From assembly GCA_020638295.1 (NCBI GenBank), contig JACKIU010000003.1:124001-188000 (forward strand): a stretch of 64,000 nt of DNA. Direction: 5' to 3'. This document shows, in pieces, positions 45,847-54,294 of this stretch. The notes below the pieces were generated by a model. That model worked only from the letters and a program-made list of their open reading frames with translations. It was not told the DNA's origin and did not search any database. Origin of the DNA: Rhodospirillales bacterium. GTDB taxonomy: Bacteria > Pseudomonadota > Alphaproteobacteria > Micavibrionales > Micavibrionaceae. Numbering within the stretch: the first letter of the stretch is position 1; every line of letters begins with the position of its first letter. The position numbers were made by a program, and so were the translations under genes.

Positions 45847-46617
45847 GTGAAATCAGCAACCTCTCCCAAAGTTGCTAAGCCTACTGCTGTGGAAGCAAAA
45901 GCAGAGCCGGTGAAACCACCGTCTCTAGAGACACAAGAGTCACCGAGCATTAAAGAAGCACAACCGCCGAAAGAGGAAACCCCGCCACCAGCCGCAGAAA
46001 TTCAAGTACAAGCGGAACCTGAACAACCTACCTCATCTGTAATTGGAAAATCGCCAATCATAGAGGCAGTGCAAACACAGCCCGTTCAGGCCGAAACAGC
46101 GCCTCCAAAATCTGAAAAACCCTTCACAGATTACGCAGCATTAAGTCAAATCTATCCGGTCGCAAGCTTTGCCCCGATTGAACCAAGAGCAGCAGGATCG
46201 TGTGTATTCTCCGACAATGTCAAAGCCGCCCAAGCGTTGATGCGCCAAATTGATCCAGAGTGTAATTTGGGATCAAAAGACGGGCAGCCCGATGGATATC
46301 ACGGCCCGGCGACGGCCGCTTCGGTCAGGGAAATGCAACAACAGTTGGGCGTGGAACCCAACGGCATTATCAACCCGGAATTTATGAGGCAAATGCAGGC
46401 GCACATTGATTTGCAACAAAGTCTTGCCGCCTCTGGCCCCATGACGACCATGGGCACCGGAAAAGGTCTGGTTAACGATGTTGTGCTGGAACAATCCATA
46501 ACTCCGGTCAACGAAGATGGCAAACCGATTTTGACCGAAACAGCGCCGCAAATCCAGCAAGCGCCATCCATGCAAAGCAGCATGAATATGATTGAACCAA
46601 CAATGCGTCTGGCATAA
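45847..46617 (+). CDS. Pro/Glu-rich protein with a C-terminal peptidoglycan-binding-like domain
   Basis: At least 256 residues. The first 110 are Pro/Glu/Ala-rich and disordered. The folded part has the PG_binding_1-type pattern AAQALMRQIDPE...DGQPDGYHGPATAASVREMQQQLGVEP, followed by a Met/Gln-rich tail. GTG 45847 is the first ordinary start codon, but protein-like sequence (SKRTLEYDVRDLEDAPAV) continues upstream in frame to an open stretch beginning at 45682. The true start may be an ATT at 45736 or a frameshift from the preceding gene. No signal peptide is seen in the GTG form. Role unknown; a cell-wall link is inferred from the domain. Confidence 0.7.
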   Translation: MKSATSPKVAKPTAVEAKAEPVKPPSLETQESPSIKEAQPPKEETPPPAAEIQVQAEPEQPTSSVIGKSPIIEAVQTQPVQAETAPPKSEKPFTDYAALSQIYPVASFAPIEPRAAGSCVFSDNVKAAQALMRQIDPECNLGSKDGQPDGYHGPATAASVREMQQQLGVEPNGIINPEFMRQMQAHIDLQQSLAASGPMTTMGTGKGLVNDVVLEQSITPVNEDGKPILTETAPQIQQAPSMQSSMNMIEPTMRLA

Positions 46618-46644
46618 CCCGAATGAACCAAAGAGCAAAACATC

Positions 46645-46992
46645 ATGCAAACCGACACATCTGATATTTACGATATTATCGATCCCATTTTGCCGGAATT
46701 AAAAACGGTCATGGACTTTGATGTCGCCGTTGGCCAGGATGGACCTCTATATGTTTTTTATTCCAAACCATTGGACGAACCCGTCGAATGGTTGGAATAT
46801 AACCGTGAAAACCGCACGCTGGCCTTGATAACGGTTTCAGGCAGAATGCAAACTTTAGGGCTCAAAATTCCACCGCAAATCGATGCGGCAATCCCACAAA
46901 GCGGCAGCGCATTTATGATCCGCGTTGACGAAAACGGTCAAAAACGGGATATCCGCAAAGTTGTCATTCACACCGCACAATCCCTTTCATAA
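46645..46992 (+). CDS. Small protein of unknown function (bamB-der spacer gene 3)
   Basis: A 115-residue soluble protein, predominantly beta with clear strands (PLYVFYSKPLDEPVEWLEYN, TLALITVSGRMQTLGLKI, AFMIRVDENGQKRDIRKVVI). No signal peptide or membrane helix; acidic N-terminus. No family recognised. It starts 27 bases after the peptidoglycan-binding-like gene and is followed by a repeat-containing spacer before der. Confidence 0.75.
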   Translation: MQTDTSDIYDIIDPILPELKTVMDFDVAVGQDGPLYVFYSKPLDEPVEWLEYNRENRTLALITVSGRMQTLGLKIPPQIDAAIPQSGSAFMIRVDENGQKRDIRKVVIHTAQSLS

Positions 46993-47045
46993 AAAACTCC
47001 TGCTTGGGTCCTGCGGGCCGATACTATAGGTTCCAGCGCTTATCG

Positions 47046-47118
47046 CTAACGGTGAACAGTTGACGGTGAACGGTTGACGGTATACAAACCGAACACCGAT
47101 AACCGAATACCGATAACC
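47046..47118. repeat. Short direct repeats upstream of der
   Basis: ACGGTGAAC occurs twice (with alternating AGTTG/GGTTG spacers), and ACCGA(A/T)(A/T)ACCGATAACC-like units repeat shortly after. The array fills the spacer from 47,046 to the der start. It could be slippage-prone simple repeats; no protein-coding potential was seen in it. Confidence 0.45.
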
Positions 47119-47122
47119 AAAT

Positions 47123-48535
47123 ATGTTTACCCTCGCACTCGTAGGCCGTCCGAATGTCGGCAAATCAACTCTTTTCAATCGCCTGGCAGGGAAAAAGCTG
47201 GCGATTGTAGACGACACGCCGGGCATTACCCGCGACTGGCGCAGCGCCGAAGGCCATCTCTTCGACCTTGATCTTCGCGTCATCGATACGGCTGGACTTG
47301 AAGAAAGCTTTGACGATTCCATTGCCGGGCGCATGCGCCGCCAAACCGAACACGCCCTGAAAAATGCCGATGCCGTTTTGTTTATGATTGACGGCCGTGC
47401 CGGAGTCACGCCGCTTGATGAGCATTTCGCCGGGTGGCTGCGCAAACAAAAGAAACCCGTTATCCTCGTCGTCAACAAAGGCGAAAATGAAAAAGCCATT
47501 CAATCCGCGATCGGCGAAGCGTACGGCCTCGGTCTCGGCGAACCGGTCGCCGTTTCCGCCGAGCACGGCACCGGCATGGAAGAGCTTTACCATGTGCTTG
47601 AACCGCTGATGCCCGAGGAAGAATCGGAGCACGAGGACGAAGACGCTGCCGACATCGATATGCTGGATGATCTTGACGATCTTGAAGGCAATGAAGATTT
47701 CACCTTTGAACAAGCCGAAGACGATCCCGAAAAACCGTTGAAAATCGCCATCGTCGGCCGCCCCAATGTCGGCAAGTCCACTCTGCTCAATGCCATCGTA
47801 CAGGATCAGCGTGTGATGACCGGACCGGAAGCCGGCATTACCCGTGATGCGATCGCCGTGGACTGGGATTATAACGACCGAAAATTCCGCCTCGTCGATA
47901 CAGCAGGCATGCGCCGGAAAAGCAAGGTTCAGGATACGATCGAAAAAATGAGCGTCGAAGACGCCATTCGCGCTATCCGCCTGGCTCAGATTGTTATCCT
48001 CGTCATCGATGCAGGCGCGATTTTGGAAAAGCAGGATCTGCAAATCGCCGAACATATCATCGACGAAGGCCGCGCGCTCGTTCTGGCCGTCAACAAATGG
48101 GACAGCGTTAAAAACCGTGATGAAGCCCTTGAAGAACTGGCCTACAAGGCCGAAACATCTCTGGCCCAGCTCAAACATCTTCCCTACCAGACCATCTCGG
48201 CGCTCAACGGCAAGAATATCAACAAGCTGCTCGATCGCTGCCTCGACACGTACGCCTTGTGGAACAAACGTATCCCAACAGCCGGGCTCAACCGCTGGCT
48301 CGCCAGAATGGAAAGCCAAAACCCAGCGCCACTGATCTCCGGCCGCTCTAACCGGCTCAAATATATCACCCAGATTAAAACGCGCCCCCCCACCTTTGCT
48401 CTGTGGGCCGCCCGGCCTGATAAACTGCCTGAATCGCATAAACGGTTTATCGTCAACGGCCTGCGTCGCGATTATGATATTCCCGGCGTTCCCATCCGCC
48501 TGCTTGTCAGGAAATCAAAAAACCCGTATGCGTAA
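47123..48535 (+). CDS. der: Ribosome-assembly GTPase Der (EngA)
   Basis: 470 residues with two tandem GTPase domains. G1 motifs are GRPNVGKSTLFN and GRPNVGKSTLLN, G3 DTAG twice, and G4 NK(A/G/W)x near residues 118 and 335. An acidic linker of about 45 residues (DADDADID...) separates them, longer than in E. coli. The C-terminal KH-like domain carries RSNRLKYITQIKTRPP. Der is needed for 50S maturation. ATG 47123 follows a repeat-rich spacer; mscS is 31 bases downstream. Confidence 0.97.
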   Translation: MFTLALVGRPNVGKSTLFNRLAGKKLAIVDDTPGITRDWRSAEGHLFDLDLRVIDTAGLEESFDDSIAGRMRRQTEHALKNADAVLFMIDGRAGVTPLDEHFAGWLRKQKKPVILVVNKGENEKAIQSAIGEAYGLGLGEPVAVSAEHGTGMEELYHVLEPLMPEEESEHEDEDAADIDMLDDLDDLEGNEDFTFEQAEDDPEKPLKIAIVGRPNVGKSTLLNAIVQDQRVMTGPEAGITRDAIAVDWDYNDRKFRLVDTAGMRRKSKVQDTIEKMSVEDAIRAIRLAQIVILVIDAGAILEKQDLQIAEHIIDEGRALVLAVNKWDSVKNRDEALEELAYKAETSLAQLKHLPYQTISALNGKNINKLLDRCLDTYALWNKRIPTAGLNRWLARMESQNPAPLISGRSNRLKYITQIKTRPPTFALWAARPDKLPESHKRFIVNGLRRDYDIPGVPIRLLVRKSKNPYA

Positions 48536-48566
48536 ACACCAATACCTTACAAAAGGAGCATAAAAA

Positions 48567-49433
48567 ATGGAACTTGATCCGACCACAATCGATAACGGCA
48601 TTTCCCTCATCACAGTTTGGGGTATGCGTTTGCTTACCGCCGTCGCCATCTTGGTCGCGGGATATGTGATCGGTAACTGGCTATCGCAACGCGTCGAAGC
48701 GCTCAAAAAACTTGATGATACGCTGAAATCTTTCCTCGGCGGATTGACCAAATATGCTGTCCTCGCCATTGCCTTTGTCGCGGTATTGGGGCAACTGGGC
48801 GTCCAAACCGCCAGCTTGCTTGCGGTCCTCGGCGCCGCCGGCCTGGCGATTGGTCTGGCCTTGCAAGGCACACTGTCCAATGTCGCCGCAGGCGTCATGC
48901 TGCTCATCCTGCGTCCGTTCAATGTCGGTGATTATATCGAAAGCGGCAACGTCAAAGGCACCGTCAAATCGCTCTCTCTATTCGCCACCGAGCTCAACAC
49001 CCCCGATAACGTCCACATCTTCGCCCCCAACAGCAAAGTCTGGAACGCCGAGATATATAATTTTAATCGCAACAAGCAGCGCCGCATCGACATCGTCAAC
49101 GGCATCAGCTATGGCGATGACATCGACAAAGCCATGAAGGCGATTGAAAAGGCCATCGGCAAAGATAAACGCCTGATTACCACAGCCGGAAAAGAACCAA
49201 CCTACTTTGTGAACGCTCTGGCTGATTCTTCGGTTAACGTGACCGCGCGCATTTGGGTGGAAACATCCGACTACTGGCAAGTCCGTTGGGACCTGACCAA
49301 GGCCACCAAAGAAGCGCTCGACAAGGCCGGGATCACCATCCCCTTCCCGACGCGTACATTGGAACTTTCGCTAGAAATCGCCGAAGCACTGGCCGTGGGC
49401 AAAACTTCAAAATCAGAGAAAAAAGCCGCGTAA
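48567..49433 (+). CDS. mscS: Small-conductance mechanosensitive channel (MscS family)
   Basis: 288 residues: three N-terminal membrane helices, the pore-lining third helix with the Gly/Ala pattern GAAGLAIGLALQGTLSNVAA, then the cytoplasmic beta domain (RPFNVGDYI) and the alpha/beta cage. MscS channels open under membrane tension during osmotic downshock. A strong ribosome site (AAAAGGAG) precedes the ATG. It is downstream of der and convergent with purF (four-base gap). Confidence 0.95.
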   Translation: MELDPTTIDNGISLITVWGMRLLTAVAILVAGYVIGNWLSQRVEALKKLDDTLKSFLGGLTKYAVLAIAFVAVLGQLGVQTASLLAVLGAAGLAIGLALQGTLSNVAAGVMLLILRPFNVGDYIESGNVKGTVKSLSLFATELNTPDNVHIFAPNSKVWNAEIYNFNRNKQRRIDIVNGISYGDDIDKAMKAIEKAIGKDKRLITTAGKEPTYFVNALADSSVNVTARIWVETSDYWQVRWDLTKATKEALDKAGITIPFPTRTLELSLEIAEALAVGKTSKSEKKAA

Positions 49434-49437
49434 AGCG

Positions 49438-50904
49438 CTAACCGCGGCGTTCGTTGAGCGCCGTGACTTTTTCATCGGCGCAATTTTTATTGTGATCGAC
49501 GAGCTCAACCGGATACTCACCAGTAAAACACGCATCGCAATATTGCGGAACTTTGGCGTTGCGCTTGGTCTCTCCAACCGCGCGGTACAACCCGTCCAGC
49601 GAAATGTAAGCCAGTGAATCGGCCTTGATGTATTTGCAAATCTCTTCAACCGATTTGCGCCCGGCGAGCAATTCTTCACTGCGCGGCGTATCTATACCGT
49701 AAAAACAACTCTTGATCGTTGGCGGTGATGAAATCCGCATATGTACTTCGCGCGCGCCGGCGTCCTTAATCATTTCGACAATTTTTTTACTGGTTGTTCC
49801 GCGCACGATAGAATCATCAACCAGCACCACGCTCTTGCCTTCGATAAATTTACGGTTGGCATTATGCTTTAAACGTACGCCCAGATGCCGGATTTTGTCG
49901 GTCGGTTCAATAAACGTACGCCCAACATAATGGTTGCGGATAATCCCGAGCTCAAACGGTACGCCGCTGGCCTCGGCATAGCCAATCGCCGCCGGTACGC
50001 CGCTATCAGGAACGGGCACTATCAAATCCGCGCCGGGGGCCGGATTTTCCCGCGCCAGCTCCGCGCCGATATTCTTGCGCATTTCATACACGCTGTGGCC
50101 GTCCATAAAACTGTCTGGCCGGGCAAAATAAATATATTCAAAAATGCAAAAACGCTTGGATACGGTCTTAAACGGAAACAAAGATTGTATGCCGCTTTCA
50201 TCCAAAATCACCATTTCTCCGGCTTCAATATCACGAACAAATTCCGCACCGATGATATCTAGCGCACAAGTTTCCGACGCCAGAATATGCGCATCCCCCA
50301 ATTTGCCCAAAACCAGCGGGCGAATGCCGTACGGGTCGCGTACGCCCATAATTTTACCCTGTGCACACGCGACAAGCGAATACGCTCCCTTGATCTGCTT
50401 GACCGCATCAATCAGGCGTTCGGTAACTGTTTTTTTGCGCGAGACCGCCACCAGATGTACGATCGTTTCGGTATCGCTGGTCGACTGAAAAATCGATCCG
50501 CGCTTGACCAGTTCCTTGCGCAGCATATGCGCGTTGGTCAAATTTCCGTTATGCGCAACGGCAAAGCCCCCGAAATCCATATCTCCATACATCGGCTGTA
50601 CGTTTCTTAAGGCCGGCTCGCCGCTTGTCGAATAACGGTTATGCCCGATCGCCGCATGCCCTTTGAGCTTGTCAATTACGCTTGCATCACTAAACGTTGA
50701 ATCAACTAGCCCCAACGCCTTGTGTGCGTAGTAATTCTGCCCGTCATAAGATACGATGCCGCAGGCCTCCTGACCCCGGTGTTGCAAAGCATGCAAACCA
50801 AGCGCCGTCAGCGCCGCCGCATCCTCACTGCCGAACACGCCAAACACGCCGCATTCTTCATGAAATTTATCGTCATCGAGAATGATTTCTTGCACCTTGA
50901 TCAT
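49438..50904 (-). CDS. purF: Amidophosphoribosyltransferase
   Basis: 488 residues catalysing the first committed step of purine synthesis. A 17-residue leader precedes the Ntn-hydrolase nucleophile Cys18 in HEECGVFGVFG, so autoprocessing is expected. The glutaminase domain and the PRPP domain (VLVDDSIVRGTTSKK) are complete. The cysteine pattern at SPPTIKSCFYGIDTP and YCDACFTG fits the [4Fe-4S] B. subtilis type rather than E. coli PurF. It follows cvpA after three bases, the classic cvpA-purF order. Confidence 0.97.
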   Translation of the reverse strand: MIKVQEIILDDDKFHEECGVFGVFGSEDAAALTALGLHALQHRGQEACGIVSYDGQNYYAHKALGLVDSTFSDASVIDKLKGHAAIGHNRYSTSGEPALRNVQPMYGDMDFGGFAVAHNGNLTNAHMLRKELVKRGSIFQSTSDTETIVHLVAVSRKKTVTERLIDAVKQIKGAYSLVACAQGKIMGVRDPYGIRPLVLGKLGDAHILASETCALDIIGAEFVRDIEAGEMVILDESGIQSLFPFKTVSKRFCIFEYIYFARPDSFMDGHSVYEMRKNIGAELARENPAPGADLIVPVPDSGVPAAIGYAEASGVPFELGIIRNHYVGRTFIEPTDKIRHLGVRLKHNANRKFIEGKSVVLVDDSIVRGTTSKKIVEMIKDAGAREVHMRISSPPTIKSCFYGIDTPRSEELLAGRKSVEEICKYIKADSLAYISLDGLYRAVGETKRNAKVPQYCDACFTGEYPVELVDHNKNCADEKVTALNERRG

Positions 50905-50907
50905 CCC

Positions 50908-51636
50908 TTATTCATTCAAATCCTGATTTTTTTCATCAAAAAGCTGGTCCATCTTCTCTCTAAAATCTTCGCTATACCCTTCCGCACCGGATTCACGACC
51001 ATCCTGCGCCGAAGCATCGCCTTTTTCTCCATCACTCTTGAGCAGGTTAATCTCCTCAAGTTTTTTTCGCGTTTCGGACGCTTCCTCAAGTCCTTCAACC
51101 TTTTCTCTGGCCTCCTCAAAGGCGCCGGAAGGAATGAAACCAGCAATGATCTCTGAAGTTTTTTCCAGATAAAAATGCGTTTTACTCTCGCTGAAATAGC
51201 TGTCCTTGCTCTCCTCATCGACGAAAAAATGCACCGGTAAATACAACAATCCAAGCAAAATAATTCCGCGCGCAAGGCCAAACACAAAGCCCATGCTCCG
51301 ATCCACAGGACCGAGACCGATTTTCTTGGCCCACTCCGCCAAAAGATGGCTCTGAATGGATAAAATGATCACAACGACAATAAAAATCACCCCGTAAGAC
51401 AGCGCATTGGCGACAATATCGTAGGGCAAAAGCCCCAGCAGCCGTTCAGGCTCGACGCCGTCCTCAATGCCAAACCATCCGCGCATATACGGCATCAGCA
51501 GCGGCCCGCCAAGATAAGCCGCCGCCAGACCGCCGACCACCCCGGCAATTGTCAAAACTTCGCGAATAAACCCGCGAAGAAAAGCCACCAGCCCTGAAAT
51601 CAGCAAAACGACAAGAACAAGAATATCAACGATCAT
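50908..51636 (-). CDS. cvpA: CvpA family membrane protein
   Basis: 242 residues with four N-terminal membrane helices (ILVLVVLLISGLVAFLRGFI first) typical of CvpA, then an extended, highly charged C-terminal tail that is longer than in E. coli. ATG 51636 is chosen because the helix starts at once after it (MIVDILVLVV), while the longer upstream reading lacks similarity. CvpA is named for colicin V production and affects envelope integrity. It is three bases upstream of purF. Confidence 0.92.
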   Translation of the reverse strand: MIVDILVLVVLLISGLVAFLRGFIREVLTIAGVVGGLAAAYLGGPLLMPYMRGWFGIEDGVEPERLLGLLPYDIVANALSYGVIFIVVVIILSIQSHLLAEWAKKIGLGPVDRSMGFVFGLARGIILLGLLYLPVHFFVDEESKDSYFSESKTHFYLEKTSEIIAGFIPSGAFEEAREKVEGLEEASETRKKLEEINLLKSDGEKGDASAQDGRESGAEGYSEDFREKMDQLFDEKNQDLNE

Positions 51637-51820
51637 GGAAATGTCAGGTCCTTTTTGGATCAGATAAGCCTCATAATTAGGCAAAACCATTGCAAAAAGC
51701 AAGCCTTCGCACAATCAATCCCTCGGCAATCCCCCGACATAATCGCCAAGTTAGCACTCTGCAAGCCACTGGTCATAAAACATCCTGAAGAATGCGCCCG
51801 ATTAAACCGGGAATGCTGCT

Positions 51821-53227
51821 TTAAACGGCAATTGCCCTCGGCACGTTATTGTCCCCAAACAAATCTCCCAGCATTTGCACATGGTCGATCTCTGACACCC
51901 TGATTGTATCTCCGCGCACGCGTTTCGGCTGGCCGTTCTTTTTCCCCTTCGGCACGACAGCCTCACGAAAGCCGAGCTTTGACGCCTCCTTCAGGCGCAA
52001 ATCCGGCTGCGCCACCTGCCGGATTTCCCCTGCCAGCCCAACCTCGCCGAAAAATACCGTCTCGGGCGGCAACGGATTATTTTGCAAAGCGCTCACCAAT
52101 GCCGCCGCCACTGCCAAATCCGCCGCCGGCTCATTGATCCGGATCCCGCCGGCAATATTGAGAAAAATGTCACAACCGCCGATCTGCAAACCGCAGCGCG
52201 TCTCAAGCACCGCCACGATCATCGCCAGCCGGTTCGGATCCCAGCCGATCACGCTGCGCCTAGGGGACGCCAAAGACGAAGGCGCCACCAGCGCCTGCAC
52301 CTCGACCAACATCGGCCGCGATCCTTCCAGCGCCGCCAGAACCGCACTGCCCGAAACATTTTCTCCGCGCTGCGAGAGAAAAATTTCCGACGGATTTTCA
52401 ACCTCCTGCAACCCTGCACCCGCCATTTCAAACACGCCGATCTCATCGGTCGGTCCGAACCGGTTTTTCACCCCGCGCAAAATCCGGAATTGATGCGACC
52501 GGTCGCCTTCAAAATACAGCACCGTATCAACCATATGCTCGAGAACCCGCGGCCCGGCAATCTGGCCATCTTTGGTTACGTGCCCGACGAACATCACCGC
52601 CATTCCGCGTGCCTTGGCATGGCGAATAATTTCCTGCGCAGATGTACGGACCTGCGTCACTGTCCCCGGCGCCGAATCGATATTGTCGATATACATCGTC
52701 TGGATTGAATCGATGATCAGTAGATCAACCGGCTTGCCCGTACCTTCAACACTGGCCAGAATATCGCGCACATTCGTTGCGCTCGCCAGATCCACCGGCG
52801 CATCGGACAAACCCAGACGCTGCGCCCGCATCCGCACCTGATCCACCGCCTCCTCGCCGGAGACATAGACGCAGCGGACATTCTTTTTCGAAAGCGTGCA
52901 GACCAGCTGTAACAACAGGGTCGACTTGCCAATTCCCGGATCGCCGCCAATCAGCACAGCGGAGCCCGGCACCAGACCACCACCGACCACCCGGTCGAAT
53001 TCTTCAATTCCTGCCACATGCCGGGGATAATCGCTCTGCGCCGGATCGCTCAACGAAACAAAATCGATTTTACGCCCCTTGGCGGTACCCAGTCCTTTCG
53101 GTACGCTGGCCTCCACAACCTCTTCGGCAATAGTGTTCCATTTCTCGCACGATTCGCACTTACCCGCCCAGCGACTCGATATCGCTCCACAAGACTGACA
53201 TACGTATGATTTTTTTGCCTTCCCCAT
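51821..53227 (-). CDS. radA: DNA repair protein RadA/Sms
   Basis: 468 residues: an N-terminal zinc finger (YVCQSCG...KCESCEKW), a RecA-like ATPase core (GGDPGIGKSTLLLQ, LLIIDSIQTM), the RadA-specific KNRFGPTDEIGVFEM and a C-terminal Lon-like domain. It drives branch migration in recombination. No partial loss is visible. It lies upstream of cvpA-purF, separated by about 185 bases. Confidence 0.97.
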   Translation of the reverse strand: MGKAKKSYVCQSCGAISSRWAGKCESCEKWNTIAEEVVEASVPKGLGTAKGRKIDFVSLSDPAQSDYPRHVAGIEEFDRVVGGGLVPGSAVLIGGDPGIGKSTLLLQLVCTLSKKNVRCVYVSGEEAVDQVRMRAQRLGLSDAPVDLASATNVRDILASVEGTGKPVDLLIIDSIQTMYIDNIDSAPGTVTQVRTSAQEIIRHAKARGMAVMFVGHVTKDGQIAGPRVLEHMVDTVLYFEGDRSHQFRILRGVKNRFGPTDEIGVFEMAGAGLQEVENPSEIFLSQRGENVSGSAVLAALEGSRPMLVEVQALVAPSSLASPRRSVIGWDPNRLAMIVAVLETRCGLQIGGCDIFLNIAGGIRINEPAADLAVAAALVSALQNNPLPPETVFFGEVGLAGEIRQVAQPDLRLKEASKLGFREAVVPKGKKNGQPKRVRGDTIRVSEIDHVQMLGDLFGDNNVPRAIAV

Positions 53228-53328
53228 GAAGTCACCATAACGAACAGTTAGAACATTTCAAGAACAAATTTGCATGTAACTTAAAAAAGTCACCAATTAA
53301 TTGCATACCAACCAGTTGGTTTACAGCT

Positions 53329-54279
53329 TCAAGCCTGTGCCTGCCGAGTGTTAACGGCTTGTCTGGCCCGGGCTTGTGAAAATTCGTCCTGAAACGCCGC
53401 ACGATCATGTGTTAAATACAGCCCCTGTGCATACAAAATCGACGGGTATTTCTGCGCAATTTCCAGCGCATGCTCGGCGCTTTGCACTCCTTCGGCCACG
53501 CAAACGCTGCCCGGCATCAGTGTTTCGACAAACGACATCACCTGATCGAGCGCATAGGCCTTCCCTTTCGGTGCGCATACAGTTTGCCGATCCAGCTTCA
53601 CATACTCCGCGAGTCCTTCAAAATCGGCCAGCCGCAGCACGTCATTCATATTCATTCCGACATCATCGATGACAAACCCGACGCCGAGTATCTTATAAAG
53701 CTCCAGAACCTGACGGCTCAGGCTCAAATGCGGGGCGCTTTCGTGAATCTCAACCAGAACTTTTTCATCCGAAGCCAGATCCAGGCTCTCCAAGCGCGTC
53801 AGCGTGGCCTTGACAAAATCCGGATTGCGCAGCGACCGCGCCGAAATATTAATCGTCACCTGCTTTTCGCGTCCCGCCGTACGCATACGATCAAACTGCC
53901 CCAAAGCGGCCAAAAACAAAATCCCGTCAATCTGCGCGGTATAGCCGTTCTCATAAAACGCCATAACCGCGTCATACGGCGCGAGGGGATTGCCTTTAAA
54001 ATCCTTCACCCGCAGCAGCATCTCACCGGGCATTGACAGCGGCGCGTTCTCGGCAATCGCATGCCAGGGTTCAATCCCAAACACATCCTGCTTGTGCAAA
54101 ACCATATTGGCCAGCGCCACCAATACCCGCAGCCCGTAAACCATCGATCCTTCACGGGCAGTGCCGTGCGCATCGCTGACCTGCGCCTGAAAACCGCGAA
54201 TCAGTTCCTCGATACGGGACAACAACTCCGTATCATATTCATTGCATCCGGCCTGTTCCGCTCCCGATCTTTGCGTCAT
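53329..54279 (-). CDS. EAL-domain protein (candidate cyclic-di-GMP phosphodiesterase)
   Basis: 316 residues. A short helical N-terminus precedes an EAL domain. The catalytic set is recognisable: the glutamate of EMLLRVKD (in place of EALLR), Asn in INISARSL, Glu in VEIHES, the DD pair in DDVGMNMND (in place of DDFGTG), Lys in VKLDRQ, Glu in VAEGVQ and Gln in AQGLYL. All metal and catalytic positions are kept, but loop 6 is changed, so activity may be weak or regulatory. No GGDEF domain. It follows the heparinase-like gene after 15 bases. Confidence 0.87.
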   Translation of the reverse strand: MTQRSGAEQAGCNEYDTELLSRIEELIRGFQAQVSDAHGTAREGSMVYGLRVLVALANMVLHKQDVFGIEPWHAIAENAPLSMPGEMLLRVKDFKGNPLAPYDAVMAFYENGYTAQIDGILFLAALGQFDRMRTAGREKQVTINISARSLRNPDFVKATLTRLESLDLASDEKVLVEIHESAPHLSLSRQVLELYKILGVGFVIDDVGMNMNDVLRLADFEGLAEYVKLDRQTVCAPKGKAYALDQVMSFVETLMPGSVCVAEGVQSAEHALEIAQKYPSILYAQGLYLTHDRAAFQDEFSQARARQAVNTRQAQA

Positions 54280-54294
54280 ATGCGCGAACCTCCG

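Noticed and set aside
47046..47118. Short direct repeats considered as a CRISPR array
   Set aside because: Units are below 20 bases, spacers are not unique 30-mers, and there are no cas genes.
47165..48439. 424-codon frame opposite der
   Set aside because: Antisense to both GTPase domains; composition artefact.
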